Translations under genes and position numbers: made by a program
The notes under the pieces: generated by a model
Seen by the model: the letters and a program-made list of their open reading frames with translations, nothing else
Databases searched by the model: none
What the model was told of the DNA's origin: nothing
NCBI GenBank assembly: GCA_050944475.1
Contig: JBMNRD010000001.1
Span: 491,441 to 555,440, forward strand
DNA length: 64,000 bases
From: RGIG5612 sp050944475
GTDB taxonomy: Bacteria > Bacillota > Clostridia > Lachnospirales > Lachnospiraceae
Direction of reading: 5' to 3'
Shown here: positions 16,590 to 25,301 of the stretch, piece after piece
Position numbering within the stretch: the stretch's first letter is position 1
How the letters are laid out: the number at the start of each line of letters is the position of its first letter

Positions 16590-18356
16590 TTAGTCCTCCT
16601 CGTAATTGATGTTGTTAATCTGCCTTGTCAGTTCATCTAAAATCTTTTCATATTCTTCCTTAATCCGGTCGTGAACCACATATTTAAAGCGACCGATTTT
16701 TTCTCTGACCTCAAGGCCTACAACATCATTAATGGCTGCCCCCTTGTCCAAAGCCTCCAGGGCCATGTCATAATACGCCAGAATCAGCTTCATCATCATA
16801 AACTGCTTATCCAGTTCCGAATACGTGTCTATCTCATGGAACGAGTTCTGATGGAGAAAGTCCTCACGTATTGAGCGTGCCACCTCCAGTTTCAATCGGT
16901 CCGGCGCAGACAGTACATCCATTCCTACCAGCTGAACAATCTCTTCAAGAGCAGCTTCATCACTGAGAAGTCTTACCATTTTTGCCCTGCATTCCATCCA
17001 TTGGCCGCCGACTTCCTCATCGAACCATTTGCCCATGTCGTCAACATACAGTGAATAGCTGGTTAACCAGTTAATGGCGGGAAAATGCCTCTTATAAGCA
17101 AGATTGGAGTCCAGTCCCCAGAATACCTTGACGATTCGCAGGGTTGCCTGTGAAACCGGTTCGGAAAAGTCTCCGCCCGGAGGTGAAACCGCGCCGATGA
17201 CCGACAATGTTCCTTCCCTCGGATTAAGACCGTTTGAAATAACTCTTCCCGCACGCTCATAAAACTGAGCAAGACGGCTTGCGAGATAGGCGGGATATCC
17301 TTCTTCACCCGGCATCTCCTCAAGGCGTCCCGACATTTCCCTTAAGGCCTCCGCCCATCGGGATGTAGAGTCTGCCATCAAAGCAACCGAGAAGCCCATG
17401 TCCCTGAAATACTCCGCAATTGTAATCCCCACATAGACCGATGCCTCACGAGCCGCAACCGGCATGTCCGATGTATTGGCAATGAGCACTGTTCTTTCCA
17501 TCAGGGATTGTCCGGTCTTCGGATCTTTCAATTCGGGGAATTCATTTAAAACATCCGTCATCTCGTTTCCACGCTCGCCGCAACCGATATAGACTACTAT
17601 GTCCGCCTCTGCCCATTTTGCCAACTGGTGCTGGGTTACGGTCTTTCCCGAACCGAAGGGTCCCGGAATGGCGGCCGTGCCTCCCTGTGCTATCGGGAAC
17701 AACGCATCGATAACCCTTTGCCCCGTAATCAACGGTTTTATCGGGGGAAGTTTTTCCTTGTAAGGACGACCCAAACGTACAGGCCATTTCTGAAGCATGG
17801 ATATCTCTCTTTTTTCCCCATCCTCAGTTTCAACCACGGCAACGGTTTCCTCAATGGTAAACTCTCCTCCTTGAATAGAAGTAATTGTTCCCTTTATTCC
17901 ATTGGGGACCATTATCTTCTGCTCAACAACAAGAGTCTCCTTAACGGTGCCGATAATGTCGCCGCCCTCCACCATGTCCCCGACTGCCGCAACGGGAACA
18001 AACTCCCATACCTTTTCCCTGTCAAGGGACGGCACTTCCACTCCGCGGGTAAGATTATTTCCGGTCATGTCCATAATCTTTACCAGAGGTCTTTGGATTC
18101 CGTCGAATATGCTTCCAATAAGTCCCGGTCCCAGATCAACGCTCAACGGAGCGCCGGTTGATTCAACGGGTGCTCCGGGCCCCAAGCCGGAAGTTTCTTC
18201 ATAAACCTGAATTGAGGCTTCGTCGCCGTGGATTTCGATAATCTCACCGATTAGCCTCTGTTCGCTTACACGCACTACGTCAAACATATTGGCATCTCTC
18301 ATGCCCGAAGCGATAACAAGGGGTCCGGCAACTTTCTTAATTGTACCTAAGCTCAT
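16590..18356 (-). CDS. atpA: V-type ATPase subunit A (catalytic)
   Basis: Catalytic subunit of the rotary ATPase. The start chosen is ATG 18356 (MSLGTIKKVAGPLVIA), giving 588 aa; a TTG 12 bases upstream is closer to AAAGG but would add only four residues. P-loop GPFGSGKT at about 232-239, the non-homologous bulge region typical of A subunits at about 110-200, catalytic Glu region CGERGNEMTDVL, and SRWAEALREMSGRLEEMPGEEGYPAYL are all present. Between F and B in the operon. Confidence 0.96.
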   Translation of the reverse strand: MSLGTIKKVAGPLVIASGMRDANMFDVVRVSEQRLIGEIIEIHGDEASIQVYEETSGLGPGAPVESTGAPLSVDLGPGLIGSIFDGIQRPLVKIMDMTGNNLTRGVEVPSLDREKVWEFVPVAAVGDMVEGGDIIGTVKETLVVEQKIMVPNGIKGTITSIQGGEFTIEETVAVVETEDGEKREISMLQKWPVRLGRPYKEKLPPIKPLITGQRVIDALFPIAQGGTAAIPGPFGSGKTVTQHQLAKWAEADIVVYIGCGERGNEMTDVLNEFPELKDPKTGQSLMERTVLIANTSDMPVAAREASVYVGITIAEYFRDMGFSVALMADSTSRWAEALREMSGRLEEMPGEEGYPAYLASRLAQFYERAGRVISNGLNPREGTLSVIGAVSPPGGDFSEPVSQATLRIVKVFWGLDSNLAYKRHFPAINWLTSYSLYVDDMGKWFDEEVGGQWMECRAKMVRLLSDEAALEEIVQLVGMDVLSAPDRLKLEVARSIREDFLHQNSFHEIDTYSELDKQFMMMKLILAYYDMALEALDKGAAINDVVGLEVREKIGRFKYVVHDRIKEEYEKILDELTRQINNINYEED

Positions 18357-18391
18357 AGTTTGTACCAAGCCTTTCTAAAGTTACTCATCTG

Positions 18392-18712
18392 CTAATTCTC
18401 ATTGCTGAAAATATCTGTGCCTACCGCCTTGACAACCAGCCTCCTGGCTGCTTCCATTCCCAGGCCGGTGTTTCCGGTGGCTCCGGGAATAGGGACAATG
18501 GCAGGCAGTCTTTGTTTCTTAAATTTTTCTATGTCATCTATAATATCCCCGTATAATTCTTCGGTAATATAGATTATTGCATAATCCGTATATGCCAGTT
18601 TTTTTAATGTATCTGCCCCTTCGTCGGCATTTGATACCGGATAGGTTTCGAGGCCAAGGGTCGCAAATCCGTATATACTGTCCCTGTCTCCAAGTACTGC
18701 TATTTTATACAT
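18392..18712 (-). CDS. atpF: V-type ATPase subunit F
   Basis: Small rotor subunit with a Rossmann-like fold that binds subunit D. 106 aa, starts MYKIAVLGDRDSIYGFATLGLETYPV, the family mark (gdrdsv.gF.l.G), and ends with the pattern PAIVPIPG that precedes the C-terminal helix. It overlaps the end of subunit C by 8 bases. Confidence 0.9.
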   Translation of the reverse strand: MYKIAVLGDRDSIYGFATLGLETYPVSNADEGADTLKKLAYTDYAIIYITEELYGDIIDDIEKFKKQRLPAIVPIPGATGNTGLGMEAARRLVVKAVGTDIFSNEN

Positions 18713-19688
18713 AACTTATCCTCACCCTTTCCTTGATTTTCTCCTCCGGCAATTCGTTCGCCTTTCCGGATAAAATAATCCTGACGGATTTGATTTCGTT
18801 TTCCCTTGCAATCATATACGCAATCACCGGCGAAATAGTAAAAGCATTATACTTCTCCGGCTTAATCAGTTTTATCATACGGTCGTCACACCATTTGTCG
18901 AAGGCGGCGCCTCCGGCTTTAAGCGCCGGCACCGCATCTGAATAATCGGTTTTCTCTAAATATTCATATATGGATTCTTCTCCGTTCCTTGCGGCACTGA
19001 TAAGTGTCTGTATATTCAGGCTCTTGCACGGAACGAAGGCTCTTTCAAGAAATGTATTATCCTTCTTTGTCCTGCACGCCCTGACCGCAATATTAATATT
19101 GGCGGCGGCGCACTTTAATTCGGCATATTTTGCTAAAAGTTCATTCCCGCTTTCGTTGCCCACATCATATGTCATCTTCAAAGATGCCCTGTCAATGATG
19201 ATGTCACATAATTGAGGGTCGCCTGACTGGAACAAAACTTCCCGGGCTTCTCTCCCGCAGACTTCAAGGTAATCCGGCAATTTAGCAAATTCATTTTCTG
19301 CGGCGCATTTCCGTATGGTTTCAACCGGAACAGTTCCGTTTTTCTTATATACATTCGGAACCTCTTTCCGGATATACGCTTCCTTGATTGCCGCCTTCAA
19401 ATTATGAAAATCAGAGACATATCTGAAAATATCAAATGCGCACATCTGCTTCTCATCGAAGAGTTCCCGCATCAGACTCCAGGTTTTTTCACTTTCCGTT
19501 GTCAGCAGCTCTTCGATTGAAGTGTCGTTTGCGGGTCCCCAGCCTTTGTCTACAAGAGACTGGAAGCATTCTTCGTAGGTCCGGCATGCCAGCAGATTCG
19601 TCAACGCCTGATCGCTTAGAAGGGAGGTCTCTTTTGCCCGTATACGTGCCACGGCAAAGGTAAACATTTCATTGTTGGGAAACTCCAT
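18705..19688 (-). CDS. atpC: V-type ATPase subunit C
   Basis: Funnel-shaped socket joining the central stalk to the membrane ring (d/AC39 family). 327 aa, helical, with the N-terminal FAVARIRAKETSLLS, followed by LLACRTYEECFQSLVDKGWG and the late segment PVIAYMIARENEIKSVRIILSGKANELPEEKIKERVR, which is the best-conserved part of the family. Between E and F. Confidence 0.9.
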   Translation of the reverse strand: MEFPNNEMFTFAVARIRAKETSLLSDQALTNLLACRTYEECFQSLVDKGWGPANDTSIEELLTTESEKTWSLMRELFDEKQMCAFDIFRYVSDFHNLKAAIKEAYIRKEVPNVYKKNGTVPVETIRKCAAENEFAKLPDYLEVCGREAREVLFQSGDPQLCDIIIDRASLKMTYDVGNESGNELLAKYAELKCAAANINIAVRACRTKKDNTFLERAFVPCKSLNIQTLISAARNGEESIYEYLEKTDYSDAVPALKAGGAAFDKWCDDRMIKLIKPEKYNAFTISPVIAYMIARENEIKSVRIILSGKANELPEEKIKERVRISYV

Positions 19689-19706
19689 AAACTTGCTCCT
19701 TTCTTC

Positions 19707-20297
19707 TTAATCAAACAGTATCCGACTTATTTTGTCCCGAAGGGTTTCAGCCGATGCGTCAAGCAATGCTTCAAATGAACAGTTCTCCTCTATATCCCCA
19801 TAGTCCAGGATAAAGCCTCCGTTTATTGCCGCTCCCTGTCTTGACACGACAAGTCGACATCTGTCGCCGATAGCCTCATTTATTCTGCTCTCAAAATCTT
19901 CCGGCATTCTTTCCAGATCGTAAGCATTGAACCTGATTGTCCCGTCTCCGGCTTCTGCGTATCTTTTTACCATTCTTAGGATAATGTCAAAATACTCCTC
20001 GGCTTTCATTGCCTGAATCTTCTTCAGGGCACTATCCATTACCTCGCTGATTATGGCCTGCTTAGAATTTAAAATGTGGCGCTTTTGCGCCATGCCGGCT
20101 TCAGATTGCACCTTTTTCTCGGCAGAAAGGACATCGGCCTCTCCCTGCTTTCTTATGGTTGCTTCCTTTGCAAGCGCATTTTTTTTGCCTTCCTCTAATA
20201 TCTTTGCCGCTTCAGCAGTGGCATTTTCCTTTATTTGGGCGGCAGTTCCGGCGGCAGATGACTCAATGTGCTCAATTATTTTATCAAGTCCGCTCAT
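19707..20297 (-). CDS. atpE: V-type ATPase subunit E
   Basis: Peripheral stalk (stator) subunit. 196 aa: a long Ala/Lys/Glu-rich coiled coil at about residues 10-75, then a globular C-terminal domain (from about residue 100; LRDKISRILFD at the end). Together with the H/G-type coiled-coil subunit upstream it forms the stator. Between K and C. Confidence 0.86.
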   Translation of the reverse strand: MSGLDKIIEHIESSAAGTAAQIKENATAEAAKILEEGKKNALAKEATIRKQGEADVLSAEKKVQSEAGMAQKRHILNSKQAIISEVMDSALKKIQAMKAEEYFDIILRMVKRYAEAGDGTIRFNAYDLERMPEDFESRINEAIGDRCRLVVSRQGAAINGGFILDYGDIEENCSFEALLDASAETLRDKISRILFD

Positions 20298-20311
20298 GTT
20301 TATCTCCTTTT

Positions 20312-20815
20312 TTAGATTGTTGCCGCGCCGACACCCGAAAGTGCAAGTATGGAAGCAAGCAGGCTGAGAATTGCATATGTCTCAACCATTACCGGGAAAA
20401 TCATTGCCTTGCCGAACTGATCCGGTTTCTTGGCAACCAAACCGATGGCGGCAGCGGATGCCTTTCCCTGAGCTACGGCCGATGTCATTCCTGCAATGGC
20501 TATTGGAAGACATGCGCAAAGATACAACAACCCCTTAGCAACTGACAGTGGCTGATAATCCCCGAGAATACCTATGTCGGACATGCAGATAAACCCTACA
20601 ATCAGCCCGTAAATTCCCTGAGTGCCGGGAAGAAGCTGAAGAACCATTACTTTTCCGAATATGGTCGGATTCTCTGCCACAACGCCGGATGCGGCTTCTC
20701 CGGCAATGCCGACACCCTTACCACTGCCGGTTCCTGCCATTGCCACAGCAAGAGCGGCTCCCAATAATGCAAAAATTGTGCCTAAATTGGCCTGTAAGAA
20801 TTCAATTACTGTCAT
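20312..20815 (-). CDS. atpK: V-type ATPase subunit K (16-kDa-type proteolipid)
   Basis: Rotor ring subunit: 167 aa, four membrane helices made of two c-like hairpins, the duplicated V-type proteolipid form. The ion-carrying carboxylate is E145 in the second hairpin (MVETYAILS). L61/L62, T65, Q66 (LLPGTQGIYG) and Q116 (AVAQGKA) match the residues that hold Na+ in the Enterococcus hirae NtpK ring, so this enzyme is predicted to move Na+ rather than H+. The first hairpin has no carboxylate at the equivalent place, as in NtpK. Confidence 0.93.
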   Translation of the reverse strand: MTVIEFLQANLGTIFALLGAALAVAMAGTGSGKGVGIAGEAASGVVAENPTIFGKVMVLQLLPGTQGIYGLIVGFICMSDIGILGDYQPLSVAKGLLYLCACLPIAIAGMTSAVAQGKASAAAIGLVAKKPDQFGKAMIFPVMVETYAILSLLASILALSGVGAATI

Positions 20816-20819
20816 TGTC

Positions 20820-22841
20820 TTAATTCTCCTTAAATTTATAATATTTGGTCTTTATGCTAAATGGCTGGAATGGTCGGCCGCCTCCGTCATAGAACTTGCC
20901 GAAGAATTCCACATATTGCAATCTGTTGGTGTGAACATATGCACCGAGCACGTTTATTCCGATGTTAATAAGATTGATAACGATAAATATCAGAATAAAA
21001 ATTATAATCCTTACAACTCCCGTTCCGAACATTGTTCCAATCATGTTGGCAACCGACGAGATTACGCCCGTTGCAAGTCCGAGCGCAAGAAGACGTGAAT
21101 ACGAAAGAACATCCGACAAATAACCCGTTACTCCGTAGACTGCGTACAGGCCCTTCAGTAATCTCTTCAAAGGATTTTTAGATGAGCGTCCGGCCATTAT
21201 TATCACTGCCAGCGCACCTGCCGCTGCCGCATATAGACCGATGTTCCCTATCCGGTCGCTTAGGAACGGAGTTCTTCCGCCAAAGAGGATGCTCATAATC
21301 ATCGGCATGGAAAAGCATTTCACAAGAAGTCCCGCCAAAATAAAATACCATGCAACAACATCAAACAGGAAACCCACAAAGTCCTTTTGTTTCAGCATCT
21401 GATATCCCGCAATGCCCAGTCCCGTAAAAAGATGGATAGTTCCAAGGCCCAACGAAAGTGACAGCACAGCCATGGGATTTGCCGTCATATCAAGCCATAG
21501 CGGTTTAACCAGTAGCGCCGCGGACTCCGCAGACATGCCCAGAAATTCCCTTGCAATTACAGGAATAGCGTCCCCGAAATATCCTCCGAACATAACACCC
21601 CAAAAGATTGTGGAAATACCTCCGAATAAAAACAGGCGGACATTGTTCTTCATATTTCGTTCCATATTCTTATTGGCAAGAAGCAGTATCGTGGTGGCAA
21701 TAACCATGAGAACCCCTATAGCCGCATCCGCCAGCATAAATCCGAAAAAGATTGGATAGAATAATGAAATGATAAAAGAAGGGTCCACCTCTCCCTTGTC
21801 GGGCAGAGCATATGCCTCCACTATTCCCTGAACGGTTGATGAATACGCATTGTTCTTCAATATAACCGGAACGTCTTCGCCAGGCGCCGGATCCTCGGTT
21901 TCGATAACAACATCATAATCCCTCAAAGCCTCTTTTAACCGGGGAATGCTCCTTTCCGGAATATATCCGCTGAATGCAATTGTGTTGGCTGACTGGGGAA
22001 GATTATTGATAACCTTGTATTTTTCTTCCCTTATCGTAAGATGATCTCTCATAAACCTTATGGAGTCTTTCATTGGACTTCCGGATAATATGCGCTCGGC
22101 GCAGATTTTATTGTCCTTCTTCAGCTTTTCTATTTTTTCAAGGAGTCTTTCCCTTTCTTCAGTCGGGATTCCCCCTCCCGACACGGGCGGATAAACAAAA
22201 CCGGCTCCCCTCAAGGCGGCCGAAACCTCTTCCTTCCTGTCCCTGCGGGAGATGACCATGAGATTAGTCATAAACTTGCTTTTGCTGACCACATTCACAT
22301 CCACCGGTTCATTTTCCTCGAAGATTCCGTAAATATCCTCAAGGATCCATTTCCCGGGAAGCGATCCTATAAATGCCGCTGTCTGTTCCGTCCCCTCAAA
22401 ATTGATATCCATATCCAGACTTTTCCAAGGATCAAGGATATCCATCTGCTGGTTGCACTTCACTATCTCGGCCTTGTTCTCGGCAATCTGCTTATAGTTA
22501 TCAAGAATATCATTCACCGCACCCAATACAGCGGAGTATTCGTTCCTGAATTCATCATAGTCCCTTTGCTCGATGACGTCCCTGCCCTTGAAAGAGGAAA
22601 GAATCCCGCCGGGCTTTTCGCCGTCGAACTCTGTCAGGATTTCCAAGGCGTTTTCACAATCCCTGACGCTTCGCTCAAATTCAGCGGCGGAAATAGGCAT
22701 TACCGATTTCTGAAAGATATCATCTTCCTCAATAAAGCCCTGAACTTCCACGCAGCCCTCGCGCTGAATAATTTCAAGAACGGCTTTTCTGTTTTTTCTC
22801 AATCCGCAAATTAATATTCGCTTCATGGTAAGTTTTGCCAT
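20820..22841 (-). CDS. atpI: V-type ATPase subunit I (a-type stator)
   Basis: Membrane stator subunit that forms the two half-channels. The start chosen is ATG 22841 (MAKLTMKRILICG) because AAAGGAGG stands 9 bases before it; an in-frame start 75 bases upstream is unlikely. 673 aa: cytosolic N-terminal half to about residue 350 with coiled coils (ILDNYKQIAENKAEIVK, LLEKIEKLKKDNK), then seven or eight membrane helices. The functional Arg region lies near YSRLLALGLATGVISSVAN, typical of the family. Between H and K. Confidence 0.93.
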   Translation of the reverse strand: MAKLTMKRILICGLRKNRKAVLEIIQREGCVEVQGFIEEDDIFQKSVMPISAAEFERSVRDCENALEILTEFDGEKPGGILSSFKGRDVIEQRDYDEFRNEYSAVLGAVNDILDNYKQIAENKAEIVKCNQQMDILDPWKSLDMDINFEGTEQTAAFIGSLPGKWILEDIYGIFEENEPVDVNVVSKSKFMTNLMVISRRDRKEEVSAALRGAGFVYPPVSGGGIPTEERERLLEKIEKLKKDNKICAERILSGSPMKDSIRFMRDHLTIREEKYKVINNLPQSANTIAFSGYIPERSIPRLKEALRDYDVVIETEDPAPGEDVPVILKNNAYSSTVQGIVEAYALPDKGEVDPSFIISLFYPIFFGFMLADAAIGVLMVIATTILLLANKNMERNMKNNVRLFLFGGISTIFWGVMFGGYFGDAIPVIAREFLGMSAESAALLVKPLWLDMTANPMAVLSLSLGLGTIHLFTGLGIAGYQMLKQKDFVGFLFDVVAWYFILAGLLVKCFSMPMIMSILFGGRTPFLSDRIGNIGLYAAAAGALAVIIMAGRSSKNPLKRLLKGLYAVYGVTGYLSDVLSYSRLLALGLATGVISSVANMIGTMFGTGVVRIIIFILIFIVINLINIGINVLGAYVHTNRLQYVEFFGKFYDGGGRPFQPFSIKTKYYKFKEN

Positions 22842-22899
22842 AAGATTTCCTCCTTTGATTATCTCTCCTGAGCGGGCACCCGGCCCTTCCGATGAAATC

Positions 22900-23208
22900 T
22901 CAGGTAATCTCGGCAATGACCAGATCTACTGCCCGGTCCTTTTTTTCTTCGATTCCCACCTGATACTGGGCAATAATTGACATGGCCCTTCTTCTGGCAG
23001 CTTCCAAGGAATCATCCCTCGTTAACGCAACCTTTTCTACCGCATCCTTAACATCAGTCGTTGCCTTTGTTAAAATGCTCTTTGAAGCCTCTTCGCTTTG
23101 GGAAATTGCTTTCTCAATAAGCGCCTTACTGTCAGACTCGGCTTCCTTTACAATTCGTTGAGCCTTCTTTTCGGCTTCTCTTATTCTATCAATTGTTTTT
23201 TGTGCCAT
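22900..23208 (-). CDS. atpH: V-type ATPase subunit H/G (coiled-coil stator)
   Basis: 102 aa, almost all charged coiled coil (TIDRIREAEKKAQRIVKEAE... DSLEAARRRAMSIIAQYQ), matching the short G/H stator subunits that pair with E. First V-ATPase gene, 14 bases after the dCMP deaminase stop, with GGAGGTGCAAAA before the ATG. The overall gene order H-I-K-E-C-F-A-B-D is the common one in clostridia. Confidence 0.82.
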   Translation of the reverse strand: MAQKTIDRIREAEKKAQRIVKEAESDSKALIEKAISQSEEASKSILTKATTDVKDAVEKVALTRDDSLEAARRRAMSIIAQYQVGIEEKKDRAVDLVIAEIT

Positions 23209-23222
23209 TTTTGCACCTCCGA

Positions 23223-23711
23223 TTACAGTTCCAACTCAATCTTTCTGCCTGTGGGTCGGTATTCAACAAACTCCACTCCCGCGGCTGTCAGCATCCTCTT
23301 GGATGCAATGACTCCGTCAGTATCCGCATATTTATCGCAAGCATAGATAAGCTTCTTTATGCCTACCTGAATAATTGCCTTTGCACACTCGTTGCACGGG
23401 AATAAGGTTACGTAAATGGTTGTTCCCTCCAAGCTCCCGCCTCTGTAATTGAGAATGGCGTTCAGCTCACTATGGGTTGAATAAAAGTACTTGGAATGGT
23501 CAGGCGTATCGTCTGTCTTCCCCCACGGGAATTCATCATCCGAACATCCGGTGGGAAACCCGTTATATCCCATTGAAAGAATCTTGTTGTCGGGACTGAC
23601 TATGCATGCCCCCACCTGGGTTGACGGGTCCTTTGAACGCTGGGCCGATAGCTTTGCAATTCCCATGAAATATTCATCCCAACTGATATAATCCAAACGC
23701 TTACTGCTCAA
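23223..23711 (-). CDS. Deoxycytidylate (dCMP) deaminase
   Basis: Zinc enzyme making dUMP from dCMP for thymidylate synthesis. 162 aa; zinc/catalytic motif HSELNAIL (His plus catalytic Glu) and PCNECAKAII (two Cys ligands) are intact. N-terminal DEYFMGIAKLSAQRSKDPSTQVGACIV is the dCMP-deaminase/ComEB form. It overlaps rpiB by 11 bases. In Bacillus the orthologue is called comEB. TTP/dCTP allosteric control is known in some members and cannot be seen here. Confidence 0.9.
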   Translation of the reverse strand: MSSKRLDYISWDEYFMGIAKLSAQRSKDPSTQVGACIVSPDNKILSMGYNGFPTGCSDDEFPWGKTDDTPDHSKYFYSTHSELNAILNYRGGSLEGTTIYVTLFPCNECAKAIIQVGIKKLIYACDKYADTDGVIASKRMLTAAGVEFVEYRPTGRKIELEL

Positions 23712-24129
23712 GTTTGCTTATCCTCCTTTTATGGTTTTCCCCGTGGGAAAACGGTGTTTCCAAGAAAATGTCAAGCAGTTCCGTGGCTTTTTCCAAGCTC
23801 AGGACTCTGGCTCCCAGACAAAGAATATTGGCGTCATTATGTTGTCTTGTGGCGGCGGCGGAGAAATCCTCCGTAACCACTGCCGCCCTGATTCCGGGCA
23901 CCTTGTTGGCCGCCATGGACATTCCTATCCCGGTTCCGCAAATAAGAACTCCCATCTCAGCCTTGCCCTCTGCAACTGCTTTGGCAACTGCCTTTGCAAA
24001 CTCGGGATAATCACATGATTCCGTACTATGGCATCCGTAATCGGAAATCTCATATCCCTTCTCTTCAAGGTGCCTTCCGAGTGCCAGCTTCATTTCATAT
24101 CCTGCGTGATCACTTCCCATTGCTATCAT
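23701..24129 (-). CDS. rpiB: Ribose 5-phosphate isomerase B
   Basis: Interconverts ribulose 5-phosphate and ribose 5-phosphate. 142 aa, complete: MIAMGSDHAGYEMKLALGRHLEEKGYEISDYG at the N-terminus, the catalytic Cys region MGVLICGTGIGMSMAANKVPGIRAAV at about 63-88, and HNDANILCLGARVL. Its start overlaps the stop of the ywlE-like gene by 4 bases (ATGA). LacAB/RpiB family members with other sugar substrates exist, but RpiB fits the place. Confidence 0.92.
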   Translation of the reverse strand: MIAMGSDHAGYEMKLALGRHLEEKGYEISDYGCHSTESCDYPEFAKAVAKAVAEGKAEMGVLICGTGIGMSMAANKVPGIRAAVVTEDFSAAATRQHNDANILCLGARVLSLEKATELLDIFLETPFSHGENHKRRISKLEQ

Positions 24130-24593
24130 ATCAGAATGTCCTCTTCCTTTATTTTTTGAATCAGGCCATCCAGCAGCCTGTCAATTGCCGTGCAGACAGC
24201 CTCATACTTTTCAATACCTTCTCCTATCGGCAGCCGCAATTCTCCGTTCTCGCCCATGTACTCCTTCAGCATAAATATGTTTGCAGGCCCGGCGCAGGTT
24301 GCGTAAACTCTGTTCCTGCTGATGCTGTCCATTGTCAGAATCAGCGTATCGTCTGCATAATCCTCCTCCTGAAGGGCGGCAGCGCTGTGATTTTCCAAAA
24401 AGACTCCCCGTGCCTTTGCAAGTTCGGCTATCCTCGGATTGACCGGTTCCGGAAAAAGCACCGCCGTTCCTTTGGAATACGTGCTGATAGTGCTTCCCGT
24501 CTCCCGCAACTTCTTTTTGAACAGCCCTGCGGCGAAAGGACTCAGTCCGGTGTTATCTTCATCTATAAAAACTATTGTATTATATTTAATCAT
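24126..24593 (-). CDS. Degenerate low-molecular-weight phosphatase (YwlE-like pseudo-enzyme)
   Basis: 155 aa, LMW protein-tyrosine/arginine phosphatase fold: FKKKLRETGSTISTYSKGTAV, NPRIAELAKARGVFLENHSA and IFMLKEYMGENG align with YwlE. The active site is gone. The P-loop VCTGNTCRS is replaced by IDEDNTGLS, so nucleophile Cys and Arg are Asp and Leu, and the general-acid DPFGG reads LPIGEG. Bacillus subtilis has ywlC(sua5)-ywlD-ywlE-ywlF(rpiB); here the same order supports orthology to the arginine phosphatase YwlE. It is full length, overlaps both neighbours by 4 bases and has no stop codons, so it seems to be kept as a protein, perhaps as a binding or regulatory protein. Confidence 0.75.
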   Translation of the reverse strand: MIKYNTIVFIDEDNTGLSPFAAGLFKKKLRETGSTISTYSKGTAVLFPEPVNPRIAELAKARGVFLENHSAAALQEEDYADDTLILTMDSISRNRVYATCAGPANIFMLKEYMGENGELRLPIGEGIEKYEAVCTAIDRLLDGLIQKIKEEDILI

Positions 24594-25240
24594 GAAATGA
24601 TACCCTTAATTTTATTTTCTATGCCAAGTTGTTTTCTTATCATATCTTCGGTGATTGTTCCCTCCCTGAAAACCTTTACTGCCCCGTCCCTGACTTCTAT
24701 TACTGTTGACGGAACGCCTGTGCCGGATTCTCCGGAATCAATAATCATGTCTATCGACCCAAGCAAATCCGCCGAAACCTCTTCCGCCGAAACCGGGCTG
24801 CGTTTACCTGAAAGATTTGCACTTGGTGCGGCAAGAGGTTTTCCTGTTCTCCTTATCAGTTCCCTTGCGGACCGGCTTGCAGGCATCCTGAGTCCAACCG
24901 TGTTTTTACCGGCGGTCACAATGTCCGGAACAAGGTCGCTCTTTTCGAGAATAACGGTCAATGCTCCCGGCCAGAATGCCTCCATTAGAGACCTGGCCTC
25001 CTCCGGCACATGTCCGGTAAGAAGTCCGACCTGCTCCATGTCGCTGATTAATATGCTAAGGGGCTTGCCCTCGTCACGCCCCTTTACCTCAAATATTCTT
25101 CGAATGGCTGTTTGATTGTCGTATACCGCTCCCAGTCCATACACCGTATCCGTTGAAAAAGCAACTGTTCCGCCCTTTTTTAAAATGCTTGCGGCCTTCT
25201 TAATATTACATGAAGATTCGGTTAAAATTATTGTTTTCAT
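24590..25240 (-). CDS. L-threonylcarbamoyladenylate synthase (Sua5/TsaC family)
   Basis: Makes threonylcarbamoyl-AMP from Thr, bicarbonate and ATP, the first step to t6A37 in tRNAs reading ANN codons. 216 aa, the YrdC/TsaC domain only (the ~340 aa Sua5 C-terminal domain is missing): STDTVYGLGAVYDN, IFEVKGRDEGKPLSILISD, TVGLRMPASRSARELI and PLAAPSANLSGKRSPVSAEEV. The ATG at 25240 has no Shine-Dalgarno but an extended -10 ends six bases upstream. First gene of the long run that ends with the PII-like gene. Confidence 0.9.
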   Translation of the reverse strand: MKTIILTESSCNIKKAASILKKGGTVAFSTDTVYGLGAVYDNQTAIRRIFEVKGRDEGKPLSILISDMEQVGLLTGHVPEEARSLMEAFWPGALTVILEKSDLVPDIVTAGKNTVGLRMPASRSARELIRRTGKPLAAPSANLSGKRSPVSAEEVSADLLGSIDMIIDSGESGTGVPSTVIEVRDGAVKVFREGTITEDMIRKQLGIENKIKGIIS

Positions 25241-25241
25241 G

Positions 25242-25270
25242 TTGAAAGTATATCATATCCGTGCTAAAAT
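25242..25270 (+). promoter_or_regulatory. Promoter of zinc-ribbon gene
   Basis: TTGAAA (25242-25247), a 17-base spacer, TAAAAT (25265-25270). A TATAAT at 25276-25281 is also present but lacks a -35 at proper distance. Confidence 0.5.
25247..25255 (-). promoter_or_regulatory. Extended -10 promoter directly before sua5
   Basis: TGATATACT on the minus strand (25255-25247), a TGN-extended -10, with its last base 7 bases from the sua5 ATG; no good -35. Transcript would start at about the ATG, so the mRNA would be leaderless. It overlaps the -35 of the divergent promoter. Confidence 0.45.
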
Positions 25271-25301
25271 TCATCTATAATTTTAAAGGAGGTTATGTGT
25301 C

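Noticed and set aside
23994..25115. 373-codon frame on + across rpiB, ywlE-like and sua5
   Set aside because: Antisense to three certain genes, Ser/Pro/Leu-rich translation without domain.
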